Below are positions 8,972-19,149 of a stretch of 64,000 bases of DNA, piece by piece. The DNA comes from Variovorax paradoxus. Lineage in GTDB: Bacteria > Pseudomonadota > Gammaproteobacteria > Burkholderiales > Burkholderiaceae_C. The translations under genes were made by a program, and so were the position numbers. The stretch spans positions 1,937,001-2,001,000 of the forward strand of contig NZ_CP091716.1 in NCBI RefSeq assembly GCF_022009635.1, written 5' to 3'. A model generated the notes under the pieces. It was not told where the DNA came from, did no database searches, and was given only the letters and a program-made list of their open reading frames with translations. Positions within the stretch are counted from its first letter, which is position 1, and every line of letters begins with the position of its first letter.

Positions 8972-9598
8972 ATGCCCAACATGCCCATGTTCTCGATGGA
9001 ATCCGACGAAGACGACACCAAGCCCGCGGCCACGGCCGAGCCGCGCAACTCCTACCTGGAGGAAAAGGCGTTCAAGTCGCGCACGCTGTTGATCTTCGGC
9101 ACCATCAGCGATTCCGTGGCCGCCGACGTCACGCGCCGGCTCATCGCGCTGGACGCCGACAGCGCCGACAAGCCCATCGACATCCTCGTGAGCTCGCCGG
9201 GCGGGCACCTGGAGTCGGGCGATGCCATTCACGACATCGTGCGTTTCATCAGCGCGCCGGTGAACATGATCGGCACCGGCTGGGTCGGCAGCGCCGCCAC
9301 GCACCTGTTCCTGGCGGCGCCGCGCGAGCGCCGGGTGTGCCTGCCCAACACGCGCTTTTTGATCCACCAGCCCAGCGGCGGCGCGGGCGGGCAGGCGACC
9401 GACATCGCCATCCAGGCGCAGGAAATCATCAAGGCCCGCCAGCGCATCGCGCACGAGATCGCGCGCGAGACCGGCAAGCCTATCGACGTGGTGCTGGCCG
9501 ACATCGAGCGCGACCGCTGGCTGTCGGCCCAGGAGGCCGTCGAATATGGATTGGTCTCGCGCATCATCCAGCGCAAGACCGAACTGCTGCAGGGCTGA
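8972..9598 (+). CDS. ClpP-family serine protease (paralogue)
   Basis: 208 residues from ATG at 8972, which follows CAGGAG at 8958-8963. The catalytic triad is conserved: Ser107 in WVGSAAT, His132 in FLIHQPSGG, and Asp181 in IERDRWLSAQEAVEYG. The segment around the serine (GWVGSAATHLF) differs from the GQAASMGAFLL of canonical ClpP, and no clpX or tig is adjacent, so this looks like a second ClpP rather than the housekeeping one. It would form barrel-shaped proteolytic rings, possibly mixed with ClpP1. The ECF41-like promoter just upstream suggests stress-linked expression. Confidence 0.88.
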   Translation: MPNMPMFSMESDEDDTKPAATAEPRNSYLEEKAFKSRTLLIFGTISDSVAADVTRRLIALDADSADKPIDILVSSPGGHLESGDAIHDIVRFISAPVNMIGTGWVGSAATHLFLAAPRERRVCLPNTRFLIHQPSGGAGGQATDIAIQAQEIIKARQRIAHEIARETGKPIDVVLADIERDRWLSAQEAVEYGLVSRIIQRKTELLQG

Positions 9599-9988
9599 TC
9601 AGGCCTTGGGCTTGTAGGCGACCACGTCGATCTCGACGCGCGCATCGATCATCAGCCGCGCCTCGGTGGTCGAGCGCGCCGGCTTGTTCTCGCCGAAGTA
9701 GCTCATGTAGATGCGGTTGAAGGCACCAAAGTCGCGCGCGTCCTGCAGCCACACGGTGCTCTTGCACACGTCGTCCAGCGTGGCGCCGGCCAGCGCCAGC
9801 ACGGTCTTGATGTTTTCCATCACCTGGCGCGTCTGTGCCTCGATGCCGCCCACCACCAGCTCGCCGTTCTTGTCGACTGGCACCTGACCCGACACATAGA
9901 CGAAGTCGCCGGCGCGCACGGCCGGGGAGAACGGACGCACCTGGCGGTCGGAGGCGAGGGGCGGGGCGCCGAGGTATTCGAGAGGCAT
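9599..9988 (-). CDS. RidA/YjgF-family protein
   Basis: 129 residues from ATG at 9988, with AGGAG upstream on the minus strand. The fold landmarks GDFVYVSGQVPVD and the C-terminal VEIDVVAY are present. Arg105 in KPARSTTEA corresponds to the catalytic arginine of RidA, so enamine/imine deaminase activity is plausible. It is divergent from the D-amino-acid/peptide operon starting at 10184. A D-amino-acid lyase in that operon would release reactive enamines, so the two may be functionally linked. Its stop abuts the ClpP gene stop. Confidence 0.9.
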   Translation of the reverse strand: MPLEYLGAPPLASDRQVRPFSPAVRAGDFVYVSGQVPVDKNGELVVGGIEAQTRQVMENIKTVLALAGATLDDVCKSTVWLQDARDFGAFNRIYMSYFGENKPARSTTEARLMIDARVEIDVVAYKPKA

Positions 9989-10051
9989 GGGGACTCCTGG
10001 AGGTTGAAGAAAGCTGTCTGTGGGAAAGGGAAGCCGCGAGTATCCATCCAA

Positions 10052-10070
10052 TCTGAAAATCTATTTCAGA
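10052..10070. promoter_or_regulatory. Palindromic operator candidate, TCTGAAA-N5-TTTCAGA
   Basis: A perfect seven-base inverted repeat (10052-10058 and 10064-10070) with an AT-rich five-base centre lies between the divergent RidA gene and the peptide operon. RpiR-family regulators, one of which is encoded in this operon at 18250, commonly bind palindromes with this kind of GAAA/TTTC half-site. Binding by that regulator is inference. Confidence 0.5.
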
Positions 10071-10072
10071 AA

Positions 10073-10090
10073 AACCCTCGTGCAAGGGTT
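10073..10090. promoter_or_regulatory. Second inverted repeat, AACCCT-N6-AGGGTT
   Basis: A perfect six-base inverted repeat three bases after the preceding palindrome, 94 bases before the binding-protein start. It has no T-run, so it is unlikely to be a terminator. It could be a second operator or a leader hairpin. Confidence 0.35.
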
Positions 10091-10183
10091 AACACGGATG
10101 ATTTGGCATGGATAGTGCTTCAAAGTCCGGGCCGAAAAGAAAATTTCTTTCACAAACTCGCACGCCTCATGAAGGAGTTCCCC

Positions 10184-11764
10184 ATGCCCCACGTCGGTCC
10201 GGTCCAGCGCCTTTCCTTGCCCAAGCTGTCCAAGCGCAGCCTGCTGGGCGCTTCACTGCTCGCGATGCTGTGCGCCGCGCTGCCCCAGCAGCAAGCCCAT
10301 GCCCAGGGCCCGCGCAATTTCGCCACGCTGGCGATGGTGGCCGAGCCGCAGACGCTCGACCCGATGGCCTCCACCGCCGACCTGGTGGGAACCATCATGC
10401 AGCACGTGTACGAGACGCTCTACACCTTCGACGCCAAGTGGAACGTGGTGCCGATGCTGGCCGAGGGCATGCCCAAGATCTCGGCCGACGGCAAGACCTA
10501 CGCCATCGCCCTGCGCAAGGGCGTGATGCTGCACAACGGCCGCGAACTCAACGCCGACGACGTGGTCGCCAGCCTGCAGCGCTGGATGGACCAGTCGCCG
10601 CGCGGCAAGGCGGTGGGCAAGGAAATCGACAGCCTCAAGGCCAAGGGCCCGCTGGCGGTCGAGATCGTGCTGAAGGAGCCCTATGCGCCGCTGCTGTCGC
10701 AGCTCGCGCTGCCCAGCGGCATGGCGGCCATCATGGCCAAGGACTCCATCGCCTCGCCGCTGAAGGACTTCGTCGGCACCGGCCCCTACAAGTTCAAGGA
10801 GCGCCGCCCCGACCAGTTCGTGCTGCTCACGCGCTTCGACAAATACTCGGCCCGCAAGGAAGCCGCGAGCGGCTACGGCGGCAAGCGCGAAGCGGCCATC
10901 GAAGAACTGCGCTTCGTGCCCGTGCCCAACGCCAGCACCCGCGTCGAGGGCGCACTGGCCGGCCAGTACGACTTTGCCGACCTGCTGCCGGTCGAAGCGC
11001 TGCCGCGCCTGGAAAAGTCGGGCGGCAAGACCGTGCCGATCATGACGCCCTCGTTCGGCTTTCCGTACCTCGTGCTGAACACCAAGGAAGGCGTGGCCGC
11101 CAGCCAGCCGGTGCGCCAGGCGATCCAGACCGCGCTGGGCGAAGGCGAGATGCTCGCGGCCGGCTTCGGCGACACCCGCTTCTTCGTGGCCGAGGCCAAC
11201 CACTTCCCCAAGGGCTCGCCCTTCTATTCGACCGCCGGCGCCGACCAGTACAACCAGCGCAACGCCGCAAAGGCCAAGGAAGCCGCCGCCAAGGCCGGCT
11301 ACAAGGGCGAGCCGATCCGCGTGCTCACCAGCCGCCAGTACGACTTCCACTACAACATGGCGCTCCTGATGGCCGAGCAGCTCAAGCGCGCCGGCTTCAA
11401 GGTCGACCTCAACGTGGTCGACTGGGCCACGCTGGTGCAGCGCCGCAACGACCCCAAGCTGTGGGACGTCTACGTGACCCACTCGGGCCAGTTCCCCGAG
11501 CCCATGCTCTCGCCGCCGCAGCTGGGCGACGGCGCGCCCGGCTGGTGGGAAACGCCTGCCAAGAAGTCGGCGCTGCAGGCGTTCAATGTCGAGAGCGACC
11601 CTGCCAAGCGCGGTGCGCTGTGGGGCAAGGTGCAGCAGGTGGTGTACGACGAGGTGCCTTACATCAACGTCGGCAAGTTCAACGGCCTCTCGGCCAAGAG
11701 CCCGGCGCTGGACAACTACACGCCAGCGACCTGGCCGTTCTTCTGGAACGCGAAGATCAAGTAA
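10184..11764 (+). CDS. Peptide ABC transporter substrate-binding protein (family 5)
   Basis: 526 residues from ATG at 10184 behind GAAGGAG at 10171-10177; the frame is open upstream but this start gives a clean signal peptide ending in QQQAHA before QGPRNF. The body has the family 5 (DppA/OppA-like) pattern: EPQTLDPMAS near the N-terminus, YETLYTFD, and GTGPYKF. It should capture peptides or peptide-like compounds in the periplasm. It is first of nine collinear genes (10184-20623) that end with D-amino-acid-specific enzymes, so D-residue-containing peptides or N-acyl-D-amino acids are the likely ligands. Confidence 0.92.
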   Translation: MPHVGPVQRLSLPKLSKRSLLGASLLAMLCAALPQQQAHAQGPRNFATLAMVAEPQTLDPMASTADLVGTIMQHVYETLYTFDAKWNVVPMLAEGMPKISADGKTYAIALRKGVMLHNGRELNADDVVASLQRWMDQSPRGKAVGKEIDSLKAKGPLAVEIVLKEPYAPLLSQLALPSGMAAIMAKDSIASPLKDFVGTGPYKFKERRPDQFVLLTRFDKYSARKEAASGYGGKREAAIEELRFVPVPNASTRVEGALAGQYDFADLLPVEALPRLEKSGGKTVPIMTPSFGFPYLVLNTKEGVAASQPVRQAIQTALGEGEMLAAGFGDTRFFVAEANHFPKGSPFYSTAGADQYNQRNAAKAKEAAAKAGYKGEPIRVLTSRQYDFHYNMALLMAEQLKRAGFKVDLNVVDWATLVQRRNDPKLWDVYVTHSGQFPEPMLSPPQLGDGAPGWWETPAKKSALQAFNVESDPAKRGALWGKVQQVVYDEVPYINVGKFNGLSAKSPALDNYTPATWPFFWNAKIK

Positions 11765-11783
11765 GAAGGCACGGAACACCGCC

Positions 11784-13040
11784 ATGCCATCGCGTCGCCA
11801 ACTTCTGCAAGCCAGCGCACTGGCCTCCGGCCTCGGAGCCCTCGGCCTCACCGCCTCTACCGTTCAGGCGGCCACCTCCGGCCCCGTCTACGCCTACGTC
11901 GGCACCTACAGCGACGGCGGCAAGCCGTGGCGCGGCGGGCGCGGCCAGGGCGTGCATCAGTTCGTGCTCGACAGCGCGACCGGTGCACTCAAGCCCATTC
12001 CCGGCGCGCCAGTGGCCGCGGCCAGCACGGGGGAGGGCGCCAAGCTGCGCAACCCCGCGTCGCTCGCGCGCCATCCGACGCTGCCCATGCTGTATGCGGC
12101 CAACGAGTTCGAGGCCGGCTCGGTCTCCGCCTTTCGCATCGGCGCCAACGGCGCGCTGTCGTTCGTGGCCGAAGTGCCCTGCGGCGGCAAGGACCCGGCC
12201 TACATCAGCGTGCACCCCGACGGCCGCTTTCTGTTCACGGCCAACTATGCGAGCGGCGACGTCAGCGTGATCGCGCTGCGTGCCGACGGCACGCCCGACG
12301 CCGAGCGCGCAGCCGTCGTCTACAAGGACGCCGAAGCCTGCGGCGCCACCGCGTGCAAGCCCGGCGCCGACGTGGTGCCGGCCGCCGCGCGTTCGCACGA
12401 GGGCTTTGCCACCAGCGACCACGACGGCCCGCATGCCCACATGGTGCATGCCGACCCGAAGGGCAACTTCGTGCTGGTGGCCGACCTGGGGCTCGACCGC
12501 GTCATCTCGTACCGCTTCGACCGGGGCACCGGCGTGCTGAGCCAGCCCAGCACGGTGGCCGTGTCCGAGAGCTCGGGCGCGCGCCACTTCATCTTCCATC
12601 CGAACGGCAAGTGGTTCTACCTGGTGAACGAGGAAGCCTCGACCATCGCCTTCATGCGCTACGACGACGCGAGCGGCATGCTCACGCCGGTGAGCGAGAC
12701 CTCGGCGCTGCCCAAGGGCTTCAAGGGCACCAGCTACGCGTCGGGCATTCGCATGCTGCCGGACGGCCAGCACTTCGTGTCGCTCAACCGCCTGCACGAC
12801 TCGATCTCGATCTTCAAGGTCGACGCCCGCACCGGCGCCCCCACGCTGGTGCGCGAGGAATGGTCGCGCGGCAACTATCCGCGCAGCTGCACGCTCGACC
12901 CGAGCGGCCGCTTCCTCTATGTGTGCCATAACAAGCAGGGCGACAACGTGACGGTTTTCCGCGTGAAGGGTGGCGACATCCAGTTCACGGGCCAGTACGT
13001 CGCGGTCGGCTCCGCCGCGGCCATCGAGTTCTCCGCGTGA
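11784..13040 (+). CDS. Exported beta-propeller lactonase-family protein
   Basis: 418 residues. The N-terminus has SRRQLLQ followed by a hydrophobic stretch ending STVQA, which looks like a Tat signal. The body has repeated beta-propeller blades with the 6-phosphogluconolactonase (YbhE/Pgl) family features YVGTYSDGG, PDGRFLFTANY, SGARHFIFHPNGKW and DPSGRFLYVCHNKQGD. The family includes lactonases and muconate-cycloisomerase-like proteins; the true substrate here is unknown. Export and its place between a binding protein and the permeases suggest periplasmic processing of the transported compound. It starts 19 bases after the binding protein and ends on the permease start (GTGATG). Confidence 0.88.
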   Translation: MPSRRQLLQASALASGLGALGLTASTVQAATSGPVYAYVGTYSDGGKPWRGGRGQGVHQFVLDSATGALKPIPGAPVAAASTGEGAKLRNPASLARHPTLPMLYAANEFEAGSVSAFRIGANGALSFVAEVPCGGKDPAYISVHPDGRFLFTANYASGDVSVIALRADGTPDAERAAVVYKDAEACGATACKPGADVVPAAARSHEGFATSDHDGPHAHMVHADPKGNFVLVADLGLDRVISYRFDRGTGVLSQPSTVAVSESSGARHFIFHPNGKWFYLVNEEASTIAFMRYDDASGMLTPVSETSALPKGFKGTSYASGIRMLPDGQHFVSLNRLHDSISIFKVDARTGAPTLVREEWSRGNYPRSCTLDPSGRFLYVCHNKQGDNVTVFRVKGGDIQFTGQYVAVGSAAAIEFSA

Positions 13041-13993
13041 TGAAGAAATCGCTGTTCCGCTACATCGCCTCCCGCGCGGCGGGCATGCTGGTCGTGCTGG
13101 CCATCGTGGCGGTGCTCGTGTTCGTGCTCACGCGCGCGGCCTCGGGCGACCCGGTCTCGGTGCTGCTGGGCGATCAGGCCACCGCGGCCGACATCGCCCG
13201 CGTGCAGAAGGAATACGGGCTCGACAAGCCGCTGCCCGTGCAGTTCGGCTACTGGCTGCGCGAGGTGCTCCAGGGCAACCTCGGCACGTCGATCTTCCTG
13301 CAGCGCCCGGTGACACAGGCGCTGTGGGAGCGCTCCGAGCCCACCACGCTGCTCGCGCTGATGGCCGTGGCCATTGCGGCGTTGATCGGCGTGCCCTGCG
13401 GCATCGTCTCGGCCGTGTTCCGCGGTCGCGTGGTCGACCAGTTGTTCACCGGCATCGCGATGCTGGGCGCGAGCATCCCGAGCTTCTGGCTGGGTATCGT
13501 GCTCATACAGATCTTCGCGGTGTCCTTCGGCTGGTTCCCGGTGTCCGGCTACGGCGCGCCCGACGCGCCATTTGCCGAGCGGCTGCATTCGCTGGTGCTG
13601 CCGGCCACGGTGCTGGGCCTTCTGAACTCGGCGCTCATCATCCGCTTCACGCGCGCCTCGATGCTCGACGTGCTGGGCGAAGACTATGTGCGCACCGCGC
13701 GCTCCAAGGGCCTGAGCGAAAGCGTGGTCGTGCTCAAGCATGCGCTGCGCAACGCGCTGGTGCCCATCGTCACGGTGATCGGCCTCACGGTCGCGCTGAT
13801 GATCGGCGGCGCCGTCATCACCGAAACCGTGTTCGGCCTGCCCGGCGTGGGCAACCTCGTGGTCAGCGCCGTGCTGCGGCGCGACTACCCGGTGATTCAA
13901 GGCGCGCTGCTGGTGATTGCCGCGATCTACGTGCTGATCAATTTCTCGATCGACCTGCTGTATGCCGTGGTCGATCCGCGCGTGAAGGTCTGA
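13040..13993 (+). CDS. Peptide ABC transporter permease, DppB-like
   Basis: 317 residues from ATG at 13040; a GTG at 13037 is an alternative and overlaps the upstream stop. The N-terminal helix is followed by a periplasmic segment with GLDKPLPVQFGYWL, then five further helices. EDYVRTARSKGLSE is the EAA loop that docks the ATPases. The C-terminal DLLYAVVDPRVKV is typical of DppB/OppB proteins. It pairs with the DppC-like permease nine bases downstream. Confidence 0.93.
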   Translation: MKKSLFRYIASRAAGMLVVLAIVAVLVFVLTRAASGDPVSVLLGDQATAADIARVQKEYGLDKPLPVQFGYWLREVLQGNLGTSIFLQRPVTQALWERSEPTTLLALMAVAIAALIGVPCGIVSAVFRGRVVDQLFTGIAMLGASIPSFWLGIVLIQIFAVSFGWFPVSGYGAPDAPFAERLHSLVLPATVLGLLNSALIIRFTRASMLDVLGEDYVRTARSKGLSESVVVLKHALRNALVPIVTVIGLTVALMIGGAVITETVFGLPGVGNLVVSAVLRRDYPVIQGALLVIAAIYVLINFSIDLLYAVVDPRVKV

Positions 13994-14001
13994 AGAACAT
14001 C

Positions 14002-14840
14002 ATGCAAATGCCAAGAATGCTCCGCCAGCTGATGCACCGACGCATCGTGATGGTCTCCGCGCTGGTGCTGCTGGTGATTGCCGTCATGGCCATCGGCGCA
14101 CCGCTGTTCGCCTCCGCCGACCCCAACGACACCGCGGTGCTGGAACGCCTGAAGGCGCCCAGCGCCGAGCACCTGCTCGGCACCGACGAACTCGGCCGCG
14201 ACATGTATTCGCGCATCGTGCACGGCGCGCGCTACTCGCTGGCCATCGCCGCGCTCACGGCGCTCGGCGCGGTTGTCGCTGGCACGGTGCTGGGCCTGAT
14301 GGCCGGCTTTTTCCGCCGGCTCGACGCGCCGCTGATGCGCGTGGTGGACGCGATGATGTCCTTCCCAGACATCCTGCTGGCCATCGCGCTGGTGGCCATC
14401 CTGGGGCCTTCGCTCGTCAACACGGTGCTGGCGCTGGTGCTGGTCTACACGCCGCGCGTGGCGCGGGTGGTGCGCGCATCGACGCTGGTGGTGCGCGAAC
14501 TGCTGTTCGTGGAAGCCGTGCGCGCGCTGGGCGTTCGCACCTCGCGCATTTTGTGGCGGCACATATTGCCGAACCTGATGTCGCCGATCCTGGTGCAGGT
14601 GTCCTTCATCTTCGCCTACGCCATCCTGGCGGAAGCGGGGCTCTCGTTCCTCGGCGTCGGCGTGCCGCCCGAGATCCCGACCTGGGGCACCATGGTCGCG
14701 GGCAGCCAGCAGTATGCGCACCAGGCCTTCTGGGTGGTGCTGTTCCCGGGGCTCGCGATCATCTTCACGGCGTTGTCGCTGCAACTGCTGGGCGACGGCG
14801 TGCGCGACCTGCTCGACCCCAAGCTCAAGAAGACCTCGTG

Positions 14841-14841
<1 letters not shown>
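14002..14841 (+). CDS. Peptide ABC transporter permease, DppC-like
   Basis: 279 residues from ATG at 14002. It has the OppC N-terminal helix, then [21 protein letters not shown], the standard DppC/OppC landmark before the transmembrane core. The EAA loop is [15 protein letters not shown]. It forms the membrane channel with the DppB-like subunit. The stop overlaps the start of the next ATPase gene by one base. Confidence 0.93.
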
Positions 14842-15881
<1,040 letters not shown>

Positions 15882-15902
15882 CGCTCACGCTGCTGTCCCC
15901 GT

Positions 15903-15931
15903 CTTGCTCCCTCCCCGTCTGGGGGAGAGCC
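15903..15931. repeat. Fragment of a dispersed GC-rich palindromic repeat
   Basis: A CTTGCTCCCTCCCC arm facing GGGGGAGAG sits in the 67-base gap between the two ATPase genes. It closely resembles the left arm of the larger element at 61588-61705 (TTGCTCCTTCCCCCTCTGGG). It looks like a degenerate copy of an intergenic repeat, here inside an operon. Confidence 0.55.
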
Positions 15932-15948
15932 AATACAACAAGCCCACG

Positions 15949-16926
15949 ATGACCACCGCAGCTCCCCTCATCGAAGTCCGCGGACTCAAGAAATACTTCG
16001 GCAGCAGCGACCGTCCGGTGCGCGCGGTCGACGACGTGTCCTTCGCCATCCAGCCCGGCGAAACGCTGGGCCTGGTCGGCGAATCGGGCTCGGGCAAGAG
16101 CACCATAGGCCGCACCGTGCTGCGGCTGCTCGAACGCACGAGCGGGCAGGTGCTGTACCGCGGCGACGACATCGGCGCGCTGTCGGGCGAACGCATGCGC
16201 AAGCTGCGCAGCAAGCTGCAGATCATCTTCCAGGACCCGTACGCCAGCCTGAACCCGAAGATGCGCATCAGCGCGATCCTCGGCGAGGCGCTTTCCACGC
16301 ACGGCCTGCACAAGGGCGCCGCCGCGCGCGACAAGCGCATCGCCGAGCTGCTCGAGACGGTGGGCCTTCGCGCCGAACATGCGAGCCGCTTCCCGCACGA
16401 GTTCTCCGGCGGGCAGCGCCAGCGCATCGGCGTGGCGCGCGCGCTGGCGGTGGAGCCCGAGTTCATCGTGGCCGACGAGCCGCTGTCGGCGCTCGACGTG
16501 TCCATCCAGTCGCAGGTCATCAACCTGCTGGCCGACCTGCGCGAGCGGCTGGGCCTGACGATGCTCTTCATCTCGCACGACCTCGACGTGGTCGAGTACC
16601 TGTGCGACCGCGTGGTGGTGCTGTACCTGGGCAAGGTGATGGAAGTCGCGACCACCGACGAGCTGTTCGCTCGCCCCTCGCACCCCTACACCCGCGCGCT
16701 GCTGGCCGCCAGCCCCAAGCCCGACCCCGAGGTTGCGACCGAGCGCATCGCGCTGAAGGGTGACATTCCCAGCCCCATCTCGCCGCCCTCGGGCTGCGTG
16801 TTCCGCACGCGCTGCCCACATGCCATCGAGGCCTGCGCCCAGACCGTGCCCCCTCTCGAAGAAATTTCAGCAGGACACTACAGCGCCTGTATCCGCAAAG
16901 AACTGCACTCCAACACCGCCGCATGA
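15949..16926 (+). CDS. Peptide ABC transporter ATPase, DppF-like
   Basis: 325 residues from ATG at 15949; the frame is open upstream into the repeat. Walker [10 protein letters not shown], signature [15 protein letters not shown], Walker [15 protein letters not shown] and H-loop ISHDL are all present. The C-terminal extension has [17 protein letters not shown] and [14 protein letters not shown], as in DppF/OppF. It completes a five-component importer with the binding protein, two permeases and the DppD-like ATPase. The stop overlaps the next start by four bases (ATGA). Confidence 0.94.
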   Translation: MTTAAPLIEVRGLKKYFGSSDRPVRAVDDVSFAIQPGETLGLVGESGSGKSTIGRTVLRLLERTSGQVLYRGDDIGALSGERMRKLRSKLQIIFQDPYASLNPKMRISAILGEALSTHGLHKGAAARDKRIAELLETVGLRAEHASRFPHEFSGGQRQRIGVARALAVEPEFIVADEPLSALDVSIQSQVINLLADLRERLGLTMLFISHDLDVVEYLCDRVVVLYLGKVMEVATTDELFARPSHPYTRALLAASPKPDPEVATERIALKGDIPSPISPPSGCVFRTRCPHAIEACAQTVPPLEEISAGHYSACIRKELHSNTAA

Positions 16927-18239
16927 CCATGACCGACACGAACGTGACCGTCTCCAACGATTTCACCGACCCGCTGCTGGGCAGCAACTTCAAGGGCTAC
17001 CCGCGCACGCAGGCGCCGCGCCGCCGCAGCGAAGTCGGCGCCGCCGGATGGAACGTGCTGGCCGGCGACCTGCCGCTGCCGCTGGCCGTGCTCAAGCGCG
17101 AGGCGCTGGAGCACAACCTGGCCTGGATGCAGTCGCGCGTGCGCGAGTGGGGCATCGACCTCGCGCCGCACGGCAAGACCACCATGTCGCCGCAGCTCTT
17201 CCAGCGCCAGCTCGACGCCGGCGCCTGGGGCCTGACCTTCGCCACCGTCACGCAGCTGGCGGTGGGCGTGGCGGCCGGCGCGCGCCGTACGCTCATCGCC
17301 AACCAGGTGGTGAGCGACGAAGACCTGGCCGGCATCCAGATGCTGCTGAAGGCGAACGCCGGGTTGCGCATCGTGTTCCTGGTCGATTCGCTGGCGCAGC
17401 TCGCGCTCATCGAGGACTGGGCCGCGCGCCATGCCGGCAGCGTACCTTTCGAGGTGATGCTGGAGATCGGCGTCGAAGGCGCGCGCACCGGCTGCCGCAC
17501 GCACGAGGAAGCCGTTGCCCTGGCCACGCGGCTGCGCGCCAGCGGCGCGGTGAAGCTCGTCGGCATCGAGACCTACGAAGGGCAGGGCGCCACGGGTGCC
17601 AGCGAGCCCGACACGGCCTATGCGAAGACGCTGATGGACCGCGTGGAGGCTGTGGCGCGCCATTGCGACACCCATCAGCTCTTCGAGACCGACGAGGTGC
17701 TGGTCTCGGCCGGCGGCTCGGCCATCTTCGACCTGGTGGCCGGCCGGCTCAAGCCCGCGCTCGGCGCGCCGGTGCGCGGCCTGCTGCGCTCGGGCTGCTA
17801 TGTCACGCACGACCATGGCTTCTACAAGCGCATGGTGAGCGCCGTCGACGAGCGCCTGGGCTGCGGTTGCGGCGAGAGCCTGGTGCCGGCGATGGAAGTG
17901 TGGGCCACGGTGCAGTCGCGCCCCGAGCCCGGCCTGGCGATCCTGGCCGTGGGCAAGCGCGACATCTCCTTCGACCTCTCGCTGCCGGTGCCCATCGCGC
18001 GCGCGGCGCGCGGCGCGCTGCAGCCGGCAGGCGTGCCGGCCGGCTGGAAGATCACCGCGCTGAACGACCAGCACGCCTACCTGCGCTGGGACGCCGGCGA
18101 GGAAGCCGAGGCGCCCAAGGTCGGCGACCGTGTCGGGCTGGGCATTTCGCACCCCTGCACCACCTTCGACAAATGGCACTGGATGCCGGTGGTCGAGAAC
18201 GACTACCGCGTGAGCGACGCCGTCGCCATGCACTTCTGA
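16923..18239 (+). CDS. Fold-type III PLP D-amino-acid lyase (D-serine dehydratase-like)
   Basis: 438 residues. The N-terminal alanine-racemase-like barrel carries the PLP lysine at residue 85 in APHGKTTMSP. The C-terminal D-serine-dehydratase-like domain has the ISHPCTTFDKW segment that supplies metal ligands in this family. Members act on D-threonine, D-3-hydroxy-amino acids or D-serine, as aldolase or dehydratase; the exact substrate cannot be read from the sequence. Coupling to the peptide importer (four-base overlap) and the downstream D-aminoacylase indicates catabolism of D-amino acids released inside the cell. Confidence 0.88.
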   Translation: MTMTDTNVTVSNDFTDPLLGSNFKGYPRTQAPRRRSEVGAAGWNVLAGDLPLPLAVLKREALEHNLAWMQSRVREWGIDLAPHGKTTMSPQLFQRQLDAGAWGLTFATVTQLAVGVAAGARRTLIANQVVSDEDLAGIQMLLKANAGLRIVFLVDSLAQLALIEDWAARHAGSVPFEVMLEIGVEGARTGCRTHEEAVALATRLRASGAVKLVGIETYEGQGATGASEPDTAYAKTLMDRVEAVARHCDTHQLFETDEVLVSAGGSAIFDLVAGRLKPALGAPVRGLLRSGCYVTHDHGFYKRMVSAVDERLGCGCGESLVPAMEVWATVQSRPEPGLAILAVGKRDISFDLSLPVPIARAARGALQPAGVPAGWKITALNDQHAYLRWDAGEEAEAPKVGDRVGLGISHPCTTFDKWHWMPVVENDYRVSDAVAMHF

Positions 18240-18249
18240 GCGCGCACCG

Positions 18250-19149
18250 ATGACACCCTCCCTGCTCCAGAAGATCGCGCAGATACGCAGCGACGCCCCG
18301 GCGACGCGGCGCGCGATTCTCGACCTGATCCTCGAAGACCCCGACCGCGTGCTCGAAGAAAGCTTCGAGCAGCTGGCCGAGCGCTCGCGCAGTTCGGTGC
18401 CGACCATCATGCGCACCTGCCGCGACCTGGGCTTTGCCGGGCTGCGCGAATTCAAGCTGGCGCTGGCGCAGGAACTGGCGCTGGGCGGCTCGCCGCTGCA
18501 CCGCCGCGTGAACATCGAGGACGCGGCCGACGAGGTGGTCGGCAAGATCGCGCGCAGCGCGGCGGCGTCGGTGTCGGGCGTGCGCGGGCAGCTCGACATG
18601 CAGGTGCTCGACGGCGCGGTGGCGGCCATCGCGGCGGCGCCGCATGTGGACCTGTACGGCGCTGGCGCCACATCGTGGTTCATGGCCAACGACCTGCAGG
18701 CGCGGCTCTTCCGCCTGGGCCTGTCGGCCAATGCCTGGGCCGACTACCACCTGCAGCAGGTGGCCGGCGCGGCGCAGCGCCCGGGCGGCGTGGTCATCGC
18801 CATCTCGCACGTGGGCGGCATGCCCTCGCTGCTGGACGCGGTGGACATCGCGCGCGGGCAGGGCGCCAAGGTGGTCGCGCTCACGCGGCCCGGCACGGCG
18901 CTCGCGGCCAAGGCGGACTTTCTCTTGGGCCTGTCGGTGCCCGACGACGCGGTGATGCACGTGGGCATCGACGCCTACCTGACGCACCTCACGGCCATCG
19001 AGATATTGACGGTGCTCGTGGCGCAGCGGCGCGGCGAACCCGCGGTGCAACGCCTGCAGCGCGCGCGCGATGCGTTTCAGCGGCACGGCATCGATGCGAC
19101 CACGCATCCGCTTCAGAGCTGGGACGGCGGAGGAGTCAAGCATGGCTGA
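18250..19149 (+). CDS. RpiR/MurR-family transcriptional regulator
   Basis: 299 residues. The N-terminal RpiR helix-turn-helix (about 1-77) reads VLEESFEQLAERSRSSVPTIMRTCRDLGF; the C-terminal SIS domain (about 120-260) has DLYGAGATSWF and the VIAISHVGG segment, which normally binds a sugar-phosphate or amino-sugar ligand. Lying between two catabolic genes of the operon, it probably regulates the operon in response to a substrate or product. The palindrome at 10052-10070 is its most likely operator. It overlaps the next gene by eight bases. Confidence 0.92.
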   Translation: MTPSLLQKIAQIRSDAPATRRAILDLILEDPDRVLEESFEQLAERSRSSVPTIMRTCRDLGFAGLREFKLALAQELALGGSPLHRRVNIEDAADEVVGKIARSAAASVSGVRGQLDMQVLDGAVAAIAAAPHVDLYGAGATSWFMANDLQARLFRLGLSANAWADYHLQQVAGAAQRPGGVVIAISHVGGMPSLLDAVDIARGQGAKVVALTRPGTALAAKADFLLGLSVPDDAVMHVGIDAYLTHLTAIEILTVLVAQRRGEPAVQRLQRARDAFQRHGIDATTHPLQSWDGGGVKHG

